Shown here piece after piece: positions 23,771 through 31,600 of a stretch of DNA of 64,000 nt. The notes under the pieces were generated by a model, which did no database searches, was not told the DNA's origin, and was given only the letters and a program-made list of their open reading frames with translations. The translations under genes were made by a program, and so were the position numbers. Source of the DNA: JBBRVW01 sp963784645 (lineage in GTDB: Bacteria > Actinomycetota > Actinomycetes > JACCUZ01); assembly GCA_963784645.1 (NCBI GenBank), contig CAWARY010000002.1:248001-312000 (forward strand). Reading direction: 5' to 3'. The stretch's first letter is position 1. Every line of letters starts with the position of its first letter.

Positions 23771-25576
23771 TCAGCCGGCCAGGTACAGCCGCAGCTCCGC
23801 GGGGGCGCCCTCCACCAGGCGGACGGGCACCCCCCAGTCCTGCTGGTGGACGTGGCAGGCCGGGAACTCGACGTCGGCAGCGTCGTCGCAGGACGCCGCC
23901 ATGGCGGCGACGTGCAGCACACCGTCGCCGACGTGCGCGTCGAGGACGAGGCGCCGGGTGAGTCCCTCGCCGCGGCCCTCGCCCGCGCGGAGCAGGCCCG
24001 GCGGCGTCGAGGACACGACCAGCCGGGTGGCCGGCCCGTAGCGCTCGTCGAGCTTCTGTCCGGCCGGCGGCGAGAAGACCACCTCGAGCTCGACCTCGCC
24101 GGCCGCGACCTCGGTGACCGGACGGTGGGTGCGCCGGGCAGCACCGTCGACGACCCGCGCCTCGTCGGGGAGGCGGACCCGGGTCAGCCGGTGGCCGGCG
24201 GACTCGACGACCACCAGGTAGCCGTCGAGCAGCACGGCGTCGCTCGGCTCGGCCAGTCCGGTGAGCAGCGTCGTCAGCTGCCCGGTCGACGGGTCGTAGC
24301 GCCGGACGGCACCGTTGTAGGTGTCGCTGACCGCGACCGAGCCGTCGGGGAGGGCCGTGACGCCGAGCGGGTGCTGGAGCAGTGCGGCGGCGGCCGGCCC
24401 GTCCACGTGCCCGAAGTCGAACAAGCCGGTGCCGACGTCGGTGGCCACGGAACCGTCCGCGAGGTGACGCAGCGACGACGTCTCGCTGTCGACCAGCCAG
24501 AGCCGCCCCCCTGCGGCGGCCAGGCCGGACGGCTGGGCGAACCAGGCGTCCGCGTTGGGTCCGTCGAGCAGACCCTCGTTCGTGGTGCCGGCGAGCACCG
24601 CAAGCTCGCCGGTGACCGGGTCGAACGACCAGAGCTGGTGGATGCCGGCCATCGCGACCACCACGCGACCGTCGAACCACGCGAGGTCCCACGGCGAGGA
24701 CAGGTCCTCGGTGCCGGCGCCCTGCATCCACTGCCGGCCGGAGCCGGCCACCGTGGTGACACTGCCGTCGTTGAGCCGGACGCCGCGCAGGACGTGGTTG
24801 GCGGTGTCGGCGACCACCACGTCGTAGCCCACCGCGGCGGCGACCTCGGCCGGCAGGAGCACCAGCCCCTGCGGCTCGGCGAAGCGGGCTTCGCCGGGGG
24901 CACCGTCGAGCAGCCCGCGCCGGCCGGCGCCGAACCGGCGCAGCACCGTCTCGCCGTCGGCGGCGAGCTCGACCAGCGAGTGGTGCCCGGAGTCGCTGAC
25001 CAGCAGCGTGCCGCCGGGCAGGACCGCCGCCTTGCCGGGGAAGCGCAGCGCGGTCGTTGCCGGCGGCGGCGGCAGGTAGGGACCGTCGCCGCGGTGCAGG
25101 GTGCCCTTCGCCTCGTGCTCGGCGACCAGCTCGCCGACCATCGCCTCGAGCAGGTGTGCGTGCCCCTCGCCGGACAGCTGCGACACGACGTAGCCCTCGG
25201 GGTCGACCACGACCAGCGTCGGCCAGGCGCGCACGGCGTACTGCTGCCAGGTGACCAGCTCGGGGTCGTCGAGCACGGGGTGGTGGACCTCGTAGCGCTC
25301 GACCGCGGCGGCCAGCGCCGAAGGGTCCGCCTCGTGCTCGAACTTCGGCGAGTGCACCCCGACGGTGACCAGCACGTCGCCGTACGCCTGCTCGAGCGGG
25401 CGCAGCTCGTCCAGGACGTGCAGGCAGTTGATGCAGCAGAAGGTCCAGAAGTCGAGCAGCACGACTTTGCCGCGCAGGTCCGCGAGCCGGAGGTCCCTGC
25501 CACCCGTGTTGAGCCAGGCGCGACCCTGAAGCTCGGGGGCGCGCACGCGAGGACTGCGACCGATCGGGGACGTCAC
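23771..25576 (-). CDS. Thioredoxin-like/NHL-repeat protein (NHLRC2 type)
   Basis: From GTG 25576 the product is about 601 aa. The N-terminal TlpA-like thioredoxin domain has LLDFWTFCCINCLHVLDELR, with a CINC active site. An NHL beta-propeller follows with repeated blades such as LLVSDSGHHSLVEL, VVVADTANHVLRGV and VAVSDTYNGAVRRYD. A C-terminal beta domain completes it. This matches the NHLRC2 architecture found from bacteria to animals. There is no clear signal peptide. The start is uncertain because upstream codons stay open to 25639. Confidence 0.87.
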   Translation of the reverse strand: MTSPIGRSPRVRAPELQGRAWLNTGGRDLRLADLRGKVVLLDFWTFCCINCLHVLDELRPLEQAYGDVLVTVGVHSPKFEHEADPSALAAAVERYEVHHPVLDDPELVTWQQYAVRAWPTLVVVDPEGYVVSQLSGEGHAHLLEAMVGELVAEHEAKGTLHRGDGPYLPPPPATTALRFPGKAAVLPGGTLLVSDSGHHSLVELAADGETVLRRFGAGRRGLLDGAPGEARFAEPQGLVLLPAEVAAAVGYDVVVADTANHVLRGVRLNDGSVTTVAGSGRQWMQGAGTEDLSSPWDLAWFDGRVVVAMAGIHQLWSFDPVTGELAVLAGTTNEGLLDGPNADAWFAQPSGLAAAGGRLWLVDSETSSLRHLADGSVATDVGTGLFDFGHVDGPAAAALLQHPLGVTALPDGSVAVSDTYNGAVRRYDPSTGQLTTLLTGLAEPSDAVLLDGYLVVVESAGHRLTRVRLPDEARVVDGAARRTHRPVTEVAAGEVELEVVFSPPAGQKLDERYGPATRLVVSSTPPGLLRAGEGRGEGLTRRLVLDAHVGDGVLHVAAMAASCDDAADVEFPACHVHQQDWGVPVRLVEGAPAELRLYLAG

Positions 25577-25695
25577 GGAACCACGCAACCGAGCGCCCGC
25601 CTCCGGTGTTCCGCCCGGACGCCCCGGGTGCGGCCGCACCGGTCGCGCGCACCGCCGAGACGAGGCGCTGGAACCGGCAGGTGGAGGTCACGGTT

Positions 25696-25766
25696 CTGTA
25701 TCGGTACAGAGCGCCGTCGCCCGCTACTTGACCGGTACAGACGAGGACGCTACTTTAGCGGTACAG
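25696..25766 (+). promoter_or_regulatory. Promoter overlapped by three LacI-type operators
   Basis: TTGACC (25728-25733), a 17-base spacer and TACTTT (25751-25756) form a strong promoter 52 bases before the 65-aa gene. Three CG-centred dyads end in GGTACAG: CTGTATCGGTACAG (25696-25709, near-perfect), CTTGACCGGTACAG (25727-25740, over the -35) and CTTTAGCGGTACAG (25753-25766, over the -10). CG-centred even palindromes are typical LacI-family sites, and a lacI gene follows at 26074. Confidence 0.65.
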
Positions 25767-25808
25767 AAGGGCGGGACACCCGCCGCTCTCCCGAGAGGAA
25801 CCACCGCT

Positions 25809-26006
25809 ATGACCACCCTGCCGCTCGCCACGATCCTCGTCGCCCGCCAGATCGCCGACCGCGAGCTGGGGAGCGCCCTCCCGCACGCACCCGTCCAGCC
25901 GCACCCGGCGGCCCTGGCCGCCCGCCGGTCGCCCACGCTGCGCCGCACCCGGACGGCGACCGCGACCGTCCTGCAGCGCGCCGCCAGCCGGATCTCCCCG
26001 GCCTGA
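25809..26006 (+). CDS. 65-aa hypothetical protein under the LacI-type promoter
   Basis: ATG 25809 follows GAGAGGAA. The protein begins MTTLPLATILVARQIADREL, then becomes His/Pro- and Arg/Thr-rich (RRSPTLRRTRTATATVLQRA). I recognise no family. Its promoter carries three candidate LacI operators, and the regulator gene lies 67 bases downstream on the same strand, so the two probably form one autoregulated unit. Confidence 0.55.
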   Translation: MTTLPLATILVARQIADRELGSALPHAPVQPHPAALAARRSPTLRRTRTATATVLQRAASRISPA

Positions 26007-26073
26007 CGGTCGACACCGCACCGTGCCTACGCTGGCCCTCCCGGAGGAGCCGGGGCTGTCAGGAGGTGGACGG

Positions 26074-27132
26074 GTGGCGCGCGTGACCCTGCAGACGGTC
26101 GCCGACAAGGTCGGCGTCAGCCGGATGACGGTGTCCAACGCGTTCTCCAAGCCCGACCAGCTCTCCGAGGGCCTGCGCAGCACGATCCTCGCCGCGGCCG
26201 CCGAGCTCGGGTACTCCGGTCCCGACCCGGCGGCCCGGGCGCTGGCCCGCGGCAGCGCCGGCGCGGTCGGCGTCCTGATGACCGACTCGCTCAGCTACGC
26301 CTTCACCGACGAGGTGGCCACCGGCTTCCTCGGCGCCGTCACCGCCGAGCTGGCCCCGACCGGGCTGGCCCTGAGCCTGGTGTCGACGTCGGTGACCGGC
26401 CCGCGGATCCCGGCGCGCGACGTCCCGATGGACGGCGCCGTCATCTACTCCTGCCTCGGCGACTCCGCCGCCCTGGGCTGGCTGGTCCGGCGCGGCATCC
26501 CCCTGGTCTACGTCGACCAGGACGCGCCGCCGGACGCCCCCAGCGTCAACGTCGACGACCGCGGCGGCGCCCGCGCCGCGGCGCAGCACCTCGTCGACCT
26601 CGGTCACCGCCGCATCGGCATCGTGAGCGGGGAGCGCAACGGCCCGCACAACGTCCTGGTCGAGCCGCAGGACGCGACCGAGCACCACGTGTCGGCGACG
26701 CGGATGCTGGGCTGGACCGACGCACTCTCGGCCGCCGGCATCACACCACTGGTCGTGCGCCAGCCCCTCCTGCCTGAGGACTCCGCATCGCGGGCGGCGG
26801 AGGTGCTGCTGCGCCTGGCCGACCCGCCCACGGCGATCCTGTGCTTCTCCGACGTGATGGCCCACTGGGTCGTGCGCGCCGCGGAGGACCGCGGTCTCGT
26901 GGTCCCGGACGACCTGTCGGTCGTGGGCTTCGACGACAACCCGCTGGCCCGGCGGATGCGGCCGGCGCTGACGACGGTCCGGCAGGACGTCGCCGCCAAG
27001 GGCCGGGCCGCTGCCTCGGCCCTGACCGACGCGATCGAGCGGGCCCAGGAGGGCAAGGCGCCGCTCGCGCGGCATGTCCTGCTGCCGACCGAGCTGGTGG
27101 TCCGCGACAGCACCGCCCCGGTGCGCACCTAG
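26074..27132 (+). CDS. LacI-family transcriptional regulator
   Basis: This 352-aa protein starts at GTG 26074 right after AGGAGGTGGAC. The N-terminal HTH is VTLQTVADKVGVSRMTVSNA with the hinge-type helix ALARGS. The periplasmic-binding-like core contains GVLMTDSLSYAF, the sugar-binding-type GIPLVYVDQDAP, and the domain-closing VVGFDDNPLARRMRPALTTV. The effector is unknown. The stop TAG lies inside the 6-bp target duplication of the IS481 element, so the gene is intact but has been cut off from its own downstream hairpin at 28251-28271. Confidence 0.92.
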   Translation: MARVTLQTVADKVGVSRMTVSNAFSKPDQLSEGLRSTILAAAAELGYSGPDPAARALARGSAGAVGVLMTDSLSYAFTDEVATGFLGAVTAELAPTGLALSLVSTSVTGPRIPARDVPMDGAVIYSCLGDSAALGWLVRRGIPLVYVDQDAPPDAPSVNVDDRGGARAAAQHLVDLGHRRIGIVSGERNGPHNVLVEPQDATEHHVSATRMLGWTDALSAAGITPLVVRQPLLPEDSASRAAEVLLRLADPPTAILCFSDVMAHWVVRAAEDRGLVVPDDLSVVGFDDNPLARRMRPALTTVRQDVAAKGRAAASALTDAIERAQEGKAPLARHVLLPTELVVRDSTAPVRT

Positions 27133-27133
27133 C

Positions 27134-28245
27134 TGTACTGACCAGAGACGTTGGTCGAGATCGTGTGACGACACGATCTGATGGATCTTGATGTGCGAAG
27201 ACCTCCTGGCGTGGAGTGGAGCTGCCTAGCAACCGCTCCACGACCCAGGAGGTCTTCGTGTCCCACGCTAACGCTGCTCTGACCCCTCGAGCCCGGCTGC
27301 GGCTGGCCCGTCTGATCGTCGACCAGGAGTGGCCGGTGGCCCGGGCCGCTGAGCGTTACGACGTGTCCTGGCGCACTGCTGACCGGTGGGCCAAGCGTTA
27401 CCGGGAACTGGGGCCTGACGGCATGTCCGACAGGTCCTCGCGTCCGCGCCACAGCCCGCGCCGGACCCCGACTCCGGTGGTCCGCAAGGTCGTGCACCTG
27501 CGGTGGAAGCAGCGGCTGGGGCCGGTGGCGATCGGCGCGAAGCTGTCGATGCCGGCCTCCACGGTGCACGTCGTGCTGGTCCGGTGCCGGCTGAACAAGC
27601 TCTGGCACCTCGACCGGGTCACGGGAGAGCCGATCCGCCGCTACGAACACCCGCACCCAGGTTCGCTGCTGCACGTGGACGTGAAGAAGCTGGGCAACGT
27701 CCCCGACGGCGGCGGCTGGCGCTATGTCGGAAGAGTGCAGGGCAACACGAACCGGGCCCGCACCCCGGGCAAGCCCAGAAGCGCCAACCGGAAACCGCAG
27801 ATGGGGACCGCGTTCGTGCACACCGTGCTCGATGACCACTCCCGGGTCGCCTACGCCGAGATCCATGACGACGAGACCGCCGCCACCGCCACCGCCGTGC
27901 TGCGCCACGCGGTGGCCTGGTTCGCCGTCCGCGGCGTCGCCGTGGAGCGGGTCTTGTCCGACAACGGCAGCGCCTACAAGTCCCACCTGTGGGCCGATAC
28001 CTGCGCCGAGATGGGCATCACCGTGAAGAAGACCCGGCGCTACCGGCCGCAGACCAACGGCAAGATCGAACGGTTCCACCGCACCCTCGCCGACGGCTGG
28101 GCGTTCAAGCGGTTCTACAACTCCGAGGCCGCCCGCCGGGCGGCCCTGCCAGCATGGATCCACGAGTACAACCACCACCGGCCCCACACCGCGATCGGCA
28201 AGGCCACGCCCATCACCCGCTTGACCAACCTGGCTGGGCAGTACA
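27134..28245 (+). mobile_element. IS481-family insertion sequence, complete
   Basis: The element is 1112 bp. The left end TGTACTGACCAGAGACGTTG and the inverted right end TGTACTGCCCAGCCAGGTTG match at 21 of the first 26 positions. The flanks carry an identical 6-bp CCTAGC at 27128-27133 and 28246-28251, a target-site duplication that marks a recent, clean insertion. It lies exactly at the lacI stop codon. A perfect hairpin (27158-27179, 9-bp arms) lies just inside the left end and may block incoming transcription. Confidence 0.93.
27196..27258 (+). promoter_or_regulatory. Hairpin that would bury the transposase ribosome site
   Basis: CGAAGACCTCCTGG (27196-27209) is perfectly complementary to 27245-27258, and CGTGGAG/CTCCACG (27210-27216, 27236-27242) extends the stem past a two-base bulge. 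The downstream arm contains the AGGAGG ribosome site and touches the GTG start at 27258. Read-through transcripts entering from lacI would fold and mask translation, a logic known from other insertion sequences. Confidence 0.75.
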
Positions 28246-28250
28246 CCTAG
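27258..28250 (+). CDS. IS481-family DDE transposase
   Basis: From GTG 27258 (AGGAGG six bases before) the product is 330 aa. The N-terminal HTH (LARLIVDQEWPVARAAERYD) is followed by the rve/integrase core, with acidic residues in LLHVDVKKLG, LSDNGSAYKS and NGKIERFHRT (DDE). The C-terminal EYNHHRPHTAIGKATP is typical of IS481. The frame runs through the right inverted repeat, and its TAG stop is provided by the duplicated target sequence, not by the element itself. Confidence 0.93.
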   Translation: MSHANAALTPRARLRLARLIVDQEWPVARAAERYDVSWRTADRWAKRYRELGPDGMSDRSSRPRHSPRRTPTPVVRKVVHLRWKQRLGPVAIGAKLSMPASTVHVVLVRCRLNKLWHLDRVTGEPIRRYEHPHPGSLLHVDVKKLGNVPDGGGWRYVGRVQGNTNRARTPGKPRSANRKPQMGTAFVHTVLDDHSRVAYAEIHDDETAATATAVLRHAVAWFAVRGVAVERVLSDNGSAYKSHLWADTCAEMGITVKKTRRYRPQTNGKIERFHRTLADGWAFKRFYNSEAARRAALPAWIHEYNHHRPHTAIGKATPITRLTNLAGQYT

Positions 28251-28271
28251 CGGCCGTCGGCCCGACGGCCG
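28251..28271. terminator. Hairpin originally next to the lacI stop
   Basis: CGGCCGTCGG (28251-28260) pairs with CCGACGGCCG (28262-28271). Before insertion it would have begun two bases past the lacI TAG. It also serves the leftward gene ending at 28282. The IS has moved it 1118 bp from lacI. Confidence 0.6.
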
Positions 28272-28281
28272 TCGGCGGCTG

Positions 28282-28503
28282 CTAGAGCTTGCTGAGCTTG
28301 GTGTACGGCGAGAGGACCCGCAGCGGCCGGTCGTTGAAGTCGACGACGACCGCGTCGACCTGGACCTCGACCACCCGGCCCATGCCCTGCTTGTCGTGGG
28401 TGACCCGGTCGCCGACCTCGAACGTGGGGATCACGGGCGGCACCGGGTCCCGGAACGGGCTGCCGGCTGGGCGGGGGCGCGGAGTCTGGGGAGGCGTCAT
28501 CAA
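28282..28503 (-). CDS. Small SH3-like domain protein
   Basis: This 73-aa protein has a Pro-rich N-terminus and one beta-barrel module, PTFEVGDRVTHDKQGMGRVV and then VVVDFNDRPLRVLSPYTKL. The VGDRVTHDxxGxGxVV pattern resembles the Tudor/SH3-like tail of UvrD/PcrA helicases and CarD-like proteins. It may bind nucleic acid or RNA polymerase; that is inference. The adjacent ATG pair (ATGATG, 28503) makes the exact start uncertain by one codon. Confidence 0.65.
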   Translation of the reverse strand: MMTPPQTPRPRPAGSPFRDPVPPVIPTFEVGDRVTHDKQGMGRVVEVQVDAVVVDFNDRPLRVLSPYTKLSKL

Positions 28504-28520
28504 CCCCAGTATGCGCGTAT

Positions 28521-29096
28521 TCAGGCCTCGACGGGAACGGATCCGCGGCGTTCGAGCTCCTGGATGTCCAGCACCCGGGTAGCGGCCGCGGCCAGCGCCG
28601 CGCTCAACGCCTTGCCGCCCGGGCTCAGGACGACGAGCGGTCCGCAGGCCGCGAGCTCGGCGAAGATGCCGTCGTTGCTGACGACGAGGGCCTGGGCGTC
28701 GGGCAGATCCAGGGTGTCGACCGCCTCCAGCAGGGCGACGTCGGCGAGGTCGCTGCCCTGGGGCACAGTCACAGCGTCAGCGACGAACTCGGCCAGGTGC
28801 GGCCGGGCCCGGCGGACCGCGCCGTCCTGGCCGGCGAGCACCACGTGGTCGGCCTGCCGGGCCAGCGCGACGACGGCCGCCATCCGGGCCGCCCAGCGGG
28901 CCGGGCCGGCCCGCAGGTTGTCGAGGTCGACGAGCAGGATTCGCGGGGCGTCGTGCTCGACCCAGATCCCCTCGGCCAGCACCAGCGCGGCCAGCGCCCC
29001 GTCGTCGACGACGACCGACGCGCCGGTGGACCGGCTGCCGCCGCTGGGGAACCACTCGTAGTCGGCCCACTCGCCCGGTCCGTCGCCCAGTCCCAT
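28521..29096 (-). CDS. NYN/PIN-like domain protein, uncharacterised
   Basis: This 191-aa protein has a Rossmann-like layout with ILLVDLDNLRAGPARWAARM, VVLAGQDGAVRR, VPQGSDLADVALLEAV and ALVVSNDGIFAELAAC. The acidic positions (DLDN, GSDLAD, SND) match the metal site of NYN/PIN nucleases, so an RNase role is possible. That is a fold guess; catalytic proof is absent. It lies downstream of the MarR gene on the same strand, 42 bases away. Confidence 0.6.
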   Translation of the reverse strand: MGLGDGPGEWADYEWFPSGGSRSTGASVVVDDGALAALVLAEGIWVEHDAPRILLVDLDNLRAGPARWAARMAAVVALARQADHVVLAGQDGAVRRARPHLAEFVADAVTVPQGSDLADVALLEAVDTLDLPDAQALVVSNDGIFAELAACGPLVVLSPGGKALSAALAAAATRVLDIQELERRGSVPVEA

Positions 29097-29138
29097 GCCG
29101 CCATGGTCGCAGCCCGAGGCCGGGGCCGCGCGGCGTGC

Positions 29139-29606
29139 TCAGCCGGGGGTGCGGCGGTCCCCACCGAGAGCGATCTCCTCGAGCACCGCGCGGAAGACCG
29201 CGAACCGTTCGGGCCCCACGGCCCTGGCCCACTGCCGCTCCAGCCGCCGGAACCGCAGGTTGAGGGCGTGCACCGCGCTGTCACCGGCCGGCGTGCGCCG
29301 CACCACGCGGACCCGTCGGTCGTCGGCCCCGGGCTCGGTCGTGAGGTAGCCCTGCCGTTCCAGCTCGGTGACCAGCTGCCCGCAGGCCTGCTTGGTCATC
29401 GCCAGCGGCTGGGCCAGCTCGGTGACACTGAGCCCGCCCCGCGGCACCTGGGAGAGCAGCCGGAACTGCGACGTGCGGAGGCCGAGCCAGTCCTCCTCGG
29501 CGAGCACGCCCCGCACCTGACCGAGCAGCCAGCCGGCGAGCATCGGCACGTGCAGCTCGAGGTCGTCATGGACGACTGGCTGCCATTCGTCCTTGACGGA
29601 CTTCAT
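29139..29606 (-). CDS. MarR-family transcriptional regulator
   Basis: This 155-aa winged helix has LTSQ-like FRLLSQVPRGGLSVTELAQP, the recognition helix MTKQACGQLVTELERQGYL and the wing EPGADDRRVRVVRRTPAG. It diverges from the kinase-like gene at 29667, and the shared 60-bp gap is filled with TAAGG dyads, suggesting autoregulation and control of the neighbour. The ligand is unknown. Confidence 0.87.
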   Translation of the reverse strand: MKSVKDEWQPVVHDDLELHVPMLAGWLLGQVRGVLAEEDWLGLRTSQFRLLSQVPRGGLSVTELAQPLAMTKQACGQLVTELERQGYLTTEPGADDRRVRVVRRTPAGDSAVHALNLRFRRLERQWARAVGPERFAVFRAVLEEIALGGDRRTPG

Positions 29607-29640
29607 AAAGGAACCTTACCTTATTGTCGGATCGTAAGGT
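29606..29640. promoter_or_regulatory. MarR-type operator cluster
   Basis: TAAAGGAACCTTA (29606-29618) is a dyad overlapping the MarR start, and ACCTTA (29618-29623) pairs with TAAGGT (29635-29640) across 11 bases. The sites cover the short MarR/kinase divergent gap. The A/T-rich composition stands out against the surrounding G+C. Confidence 0.6.
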
Positions 29641-29666
29641 CGCTTTACCGTTATGAGGGAGTCTGG

Positions 29667-30812
29667 ATGCCATCACGACAGGCGGTGCTGGGGATCGCTG
29701 ACGTCGACGACGGTCGGCTGGCAGCGATGGTCGCCGACCAGCTCGGGGTGCCGTCGGCCGAGATCGTGTCCGTCGAGGCCGAGGTGGCGCCGTACGACCT
29801 GGAAGCCCTGACCACCGCCGGGCGCTACTGGGTGCGCGGCACCGCGCGGCACGACGGCGGCGTCGCGCCGTTCGCCTTCTTCGTCAAGGTGGTCCAGTCG
29901 TGGTCGCGGTCGCCGATCTTCGCCTTCGTCCCGGCGCAGATGCGCGAGGCGGCACTGGCCGCGATGCCCTGGGAGCGCGAGCCGCGGATCTACGCCTCCG
30001 ACCTCGGTGACCGGCTCCCGGCCGGCCTGTCGATGCCGCAGGCGTACTCCGTCGAGCCGCTCGACGAGCTGTCGGCAGCCGTGTGGCTGGAGGCCGTCGA
30101 CGTCGACCCGGTGCGGTGGGACGTCGACCGCTTCACCCGTGCCGCGCACCTGCTCGGCCGGCTGGCGGCGAGCGACAGGGTGGCGCCGCTGGGCACGCTC
30201 GGCGAGGTCCCCGACGTCGTGCGCAGCTACTACTTCGGCCGGTTCGAGGCACAGGTGCTGCCCGTGTTGCGCGACGACGAGGTCTGGGCGCACCCCGTGG
30301 TTGCTCCCGCGTTCGACGAACGGCTGCGCGACGACATGCGCGCCGCCGCGGAGGCGATGCTCGGCCGGCTGGCGGAGCTCGACGACGTGCCGGTGCTCAC
30401 GCTGCACGGTGACGCCTGCACCCGGAACCTGCTCGTGCGCCGGGGCAGCGACGACGGCTTCGTCCTGATCGACTTCGGCTTCTGGGGCCGCGGGCCGGTC
30501 GGCTTCGACCTCACCCAGCTGCTGATCGGCGAGGTGCAGATGGGCGAGCGAGCGGCCAGCGAGCTGCCGGCCCTCGAGGCCGCCTGCCTGCCGGCGTACG
30601 TCGAAGGGCTCGCTGTCGAGGGGGTCACGGTCGACCTGGACGTGGTCCGGCGCGCCCACGCCCTGCTCATGCTGCTCTTCACCGGGCTGTCCGCGATCCC
30701 GTTCGAACTGCTTGACGGGCAGCCCACCGAGGAGAAGGTCCGGGTCGCGCGGGAGCGGGCTGCGGCGGCGCGTTTCATGCTCGACCTGGCCGCCGCGACC
30801 AACGCAGTCTGA
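29667..30812 (+). CDS. Aminoglycoside-phosphotransferase-fold kinase, substrate unknown
   Basis: This 381-aa protein starts at ATG 29667 after GAGGGAG. The kinase core has APFAFFVKVVQ (nucleotide Lys), the catalytic loop LTLHGDACTRNLLV (HGDxxxxN) and the metal loop VLIDFGFWGRGPVGFDL. The C-terminal helix bundle is long. It resembles uncharacterised actinobacterial APH-fold proteins, not known resistance enzymes. It lies divergent from the MarR gene, whose operator cluster probably controls it. Confidence 0.82.
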   Translation: MPSRQAVLGIADVDDGRLAAMVADQLGVPSAEIVSVEAEVAPYDLEALTTAGRYWVRGTARHDGGVAPFAFFVKVVQSWSRSPIFAFVPAQMREAALAAMPWEREPRIYASDLGDRLPAGLSMPQAYSVEPLDELSAAVWLEAVDVDPVRWDVDRFTRAAHLLGRLAASDRVAPLGTLGEVPDVVRSYYFGRFEAQVLPVLRDDEVWAHPVVAPAFDERLRDDMRAAAEAMLGRLAELDDVPVLTLHGDACTRNLLVRRGSDDGFVLIDFGFWGRGPVGFDLTQLLIGEVQMGERAASELPALEAACLPAYVEGLAVEGVTVDLDVVRRAHALLMLLFTGLSAIPFELLDGQPTEEKVRVARERAAAARFMLDLAAATNAV

Positions 30813-30819
30813 CGCGGCG

Positions 30820-31581
30820 TCAGAGGCGGCGGTCGGCGAGCACCGGGAAGCTCGACCTCGTGCGGGCGACCAGCCCGTCGTCGAGGTCCACCACGAGGAC
30901 CTCCTCGCCGTCGCCCGCCTCGGCGAGCACCTCGCCCCACGGGTCGACCACCGCCGACCGGCCACCCATCGGCACGCCGGCGTGTGTCCCGCCGGTGTTG
31001 CACGCGACGACGTAGGACTGGTCCTCGACGGCGCGGGCCCGCGCCAGCAGCCGCCAGTGCTCGACCCGCTTGGCCGGCCAGGCCGCCGGCATCAGGACGA
31101 CCTCGGAGCCCGCGTCGAGCAGGGCCCGGAACATCTCGGGGAACCGCAGGTCGTAGCAGGTCGCCAGCCCGAACCGGCCGTGGACGACAGGGCCGTCGCC
31201 GGGTGTCATCAGCTTCGGCTCGCCCTCGCCGAAACCGAACAGGTGCACCTTGCGGTACGTCGTCAGGACGGCACCGTCCGGGCCGAGCAGCACCGAGGTG
31301 TTGAACAGCCGGCCCGCCTCGTCGCGCTCGACGAACGAGCCCATGTGCACGGTGGCGCCGAGCTCGCGGGTCGCCGTGCGCAGTGCTGTGACGACCGGCC
31401 CGTCCAGCGTCTCGGCCGTGCCGTCCCACGAGTCGTAGGAGAAACCGCCGTTCGGCCACAGCTCGGGGAGCACCACGAGGTCGGCGCCGGACTGGGCGCG
31501 CAGCAGGTCGACGACCCGGGCAGTCCGGGCCGGGGTCGACTCGTCGTCGCCGTAGGAGAGCTGGATGACGTGGACGCGCAC
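30820..31581 (-). CDS. Carbon-nitrogen hydrolase (nitrilase superfamily)
   Basis: This 253-aa protein has the Glu-Lys-Cys triad: VVLPELWPNGG, TTYRKVHLFGFGEGE and LATCYDLRFPEMFRAL. HWRLLARARAVEDQSYVVAC is also family-typical. Members hydrolyse amides such as omega-amides or N-carbamoyl compounds. GTG 31581 gives the usual N-terminus (VHVIQLSYGD). An in-frame ATG at 31602 overlaps the divergent gene start by two bases. Confidence 0.9.
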   Translation of the reverse strand: MRVHVIQLSYGDDESTPARTARVVDLLRAQSGADLVVLPELWPNGGFSYDSWDGTAETLDGPVVTALRTATRELGATVHMGSFVERDEAGRLFNTSVLLGPDGAVLTTYRKVHLFGFGEGEPKLMTPGDGPVVHGRFGLATCYDLRFPEMFRALLDAGSEVVLMPAAWPAKRVEHWRLLARARAVEDQSYVVACNTGGTHAGVPMGGRSAVVDPWGEVLAEAGDGEEVLVVDLDDGLVARTRSSFPVLADRRL

Positions 31582-31600
31582 GCGGCCTAGCCTCGCACGC

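Noticed and set aside
23103..25691. A single 862-codon frame covering kinase and NHL genes
   Set aside because: Only the 3' part (the kinase) makes sense in that frame; the upstream part is the wrong frame of the thioredoxin/NHL gene.
29667..30812. Aminoglycoside resistance gene
   Set aside because: The kinase motifs are present, but there is no similarity I can see to known resistance enzymes beyond the shared fold, and the MarR context does not prove a drug role.
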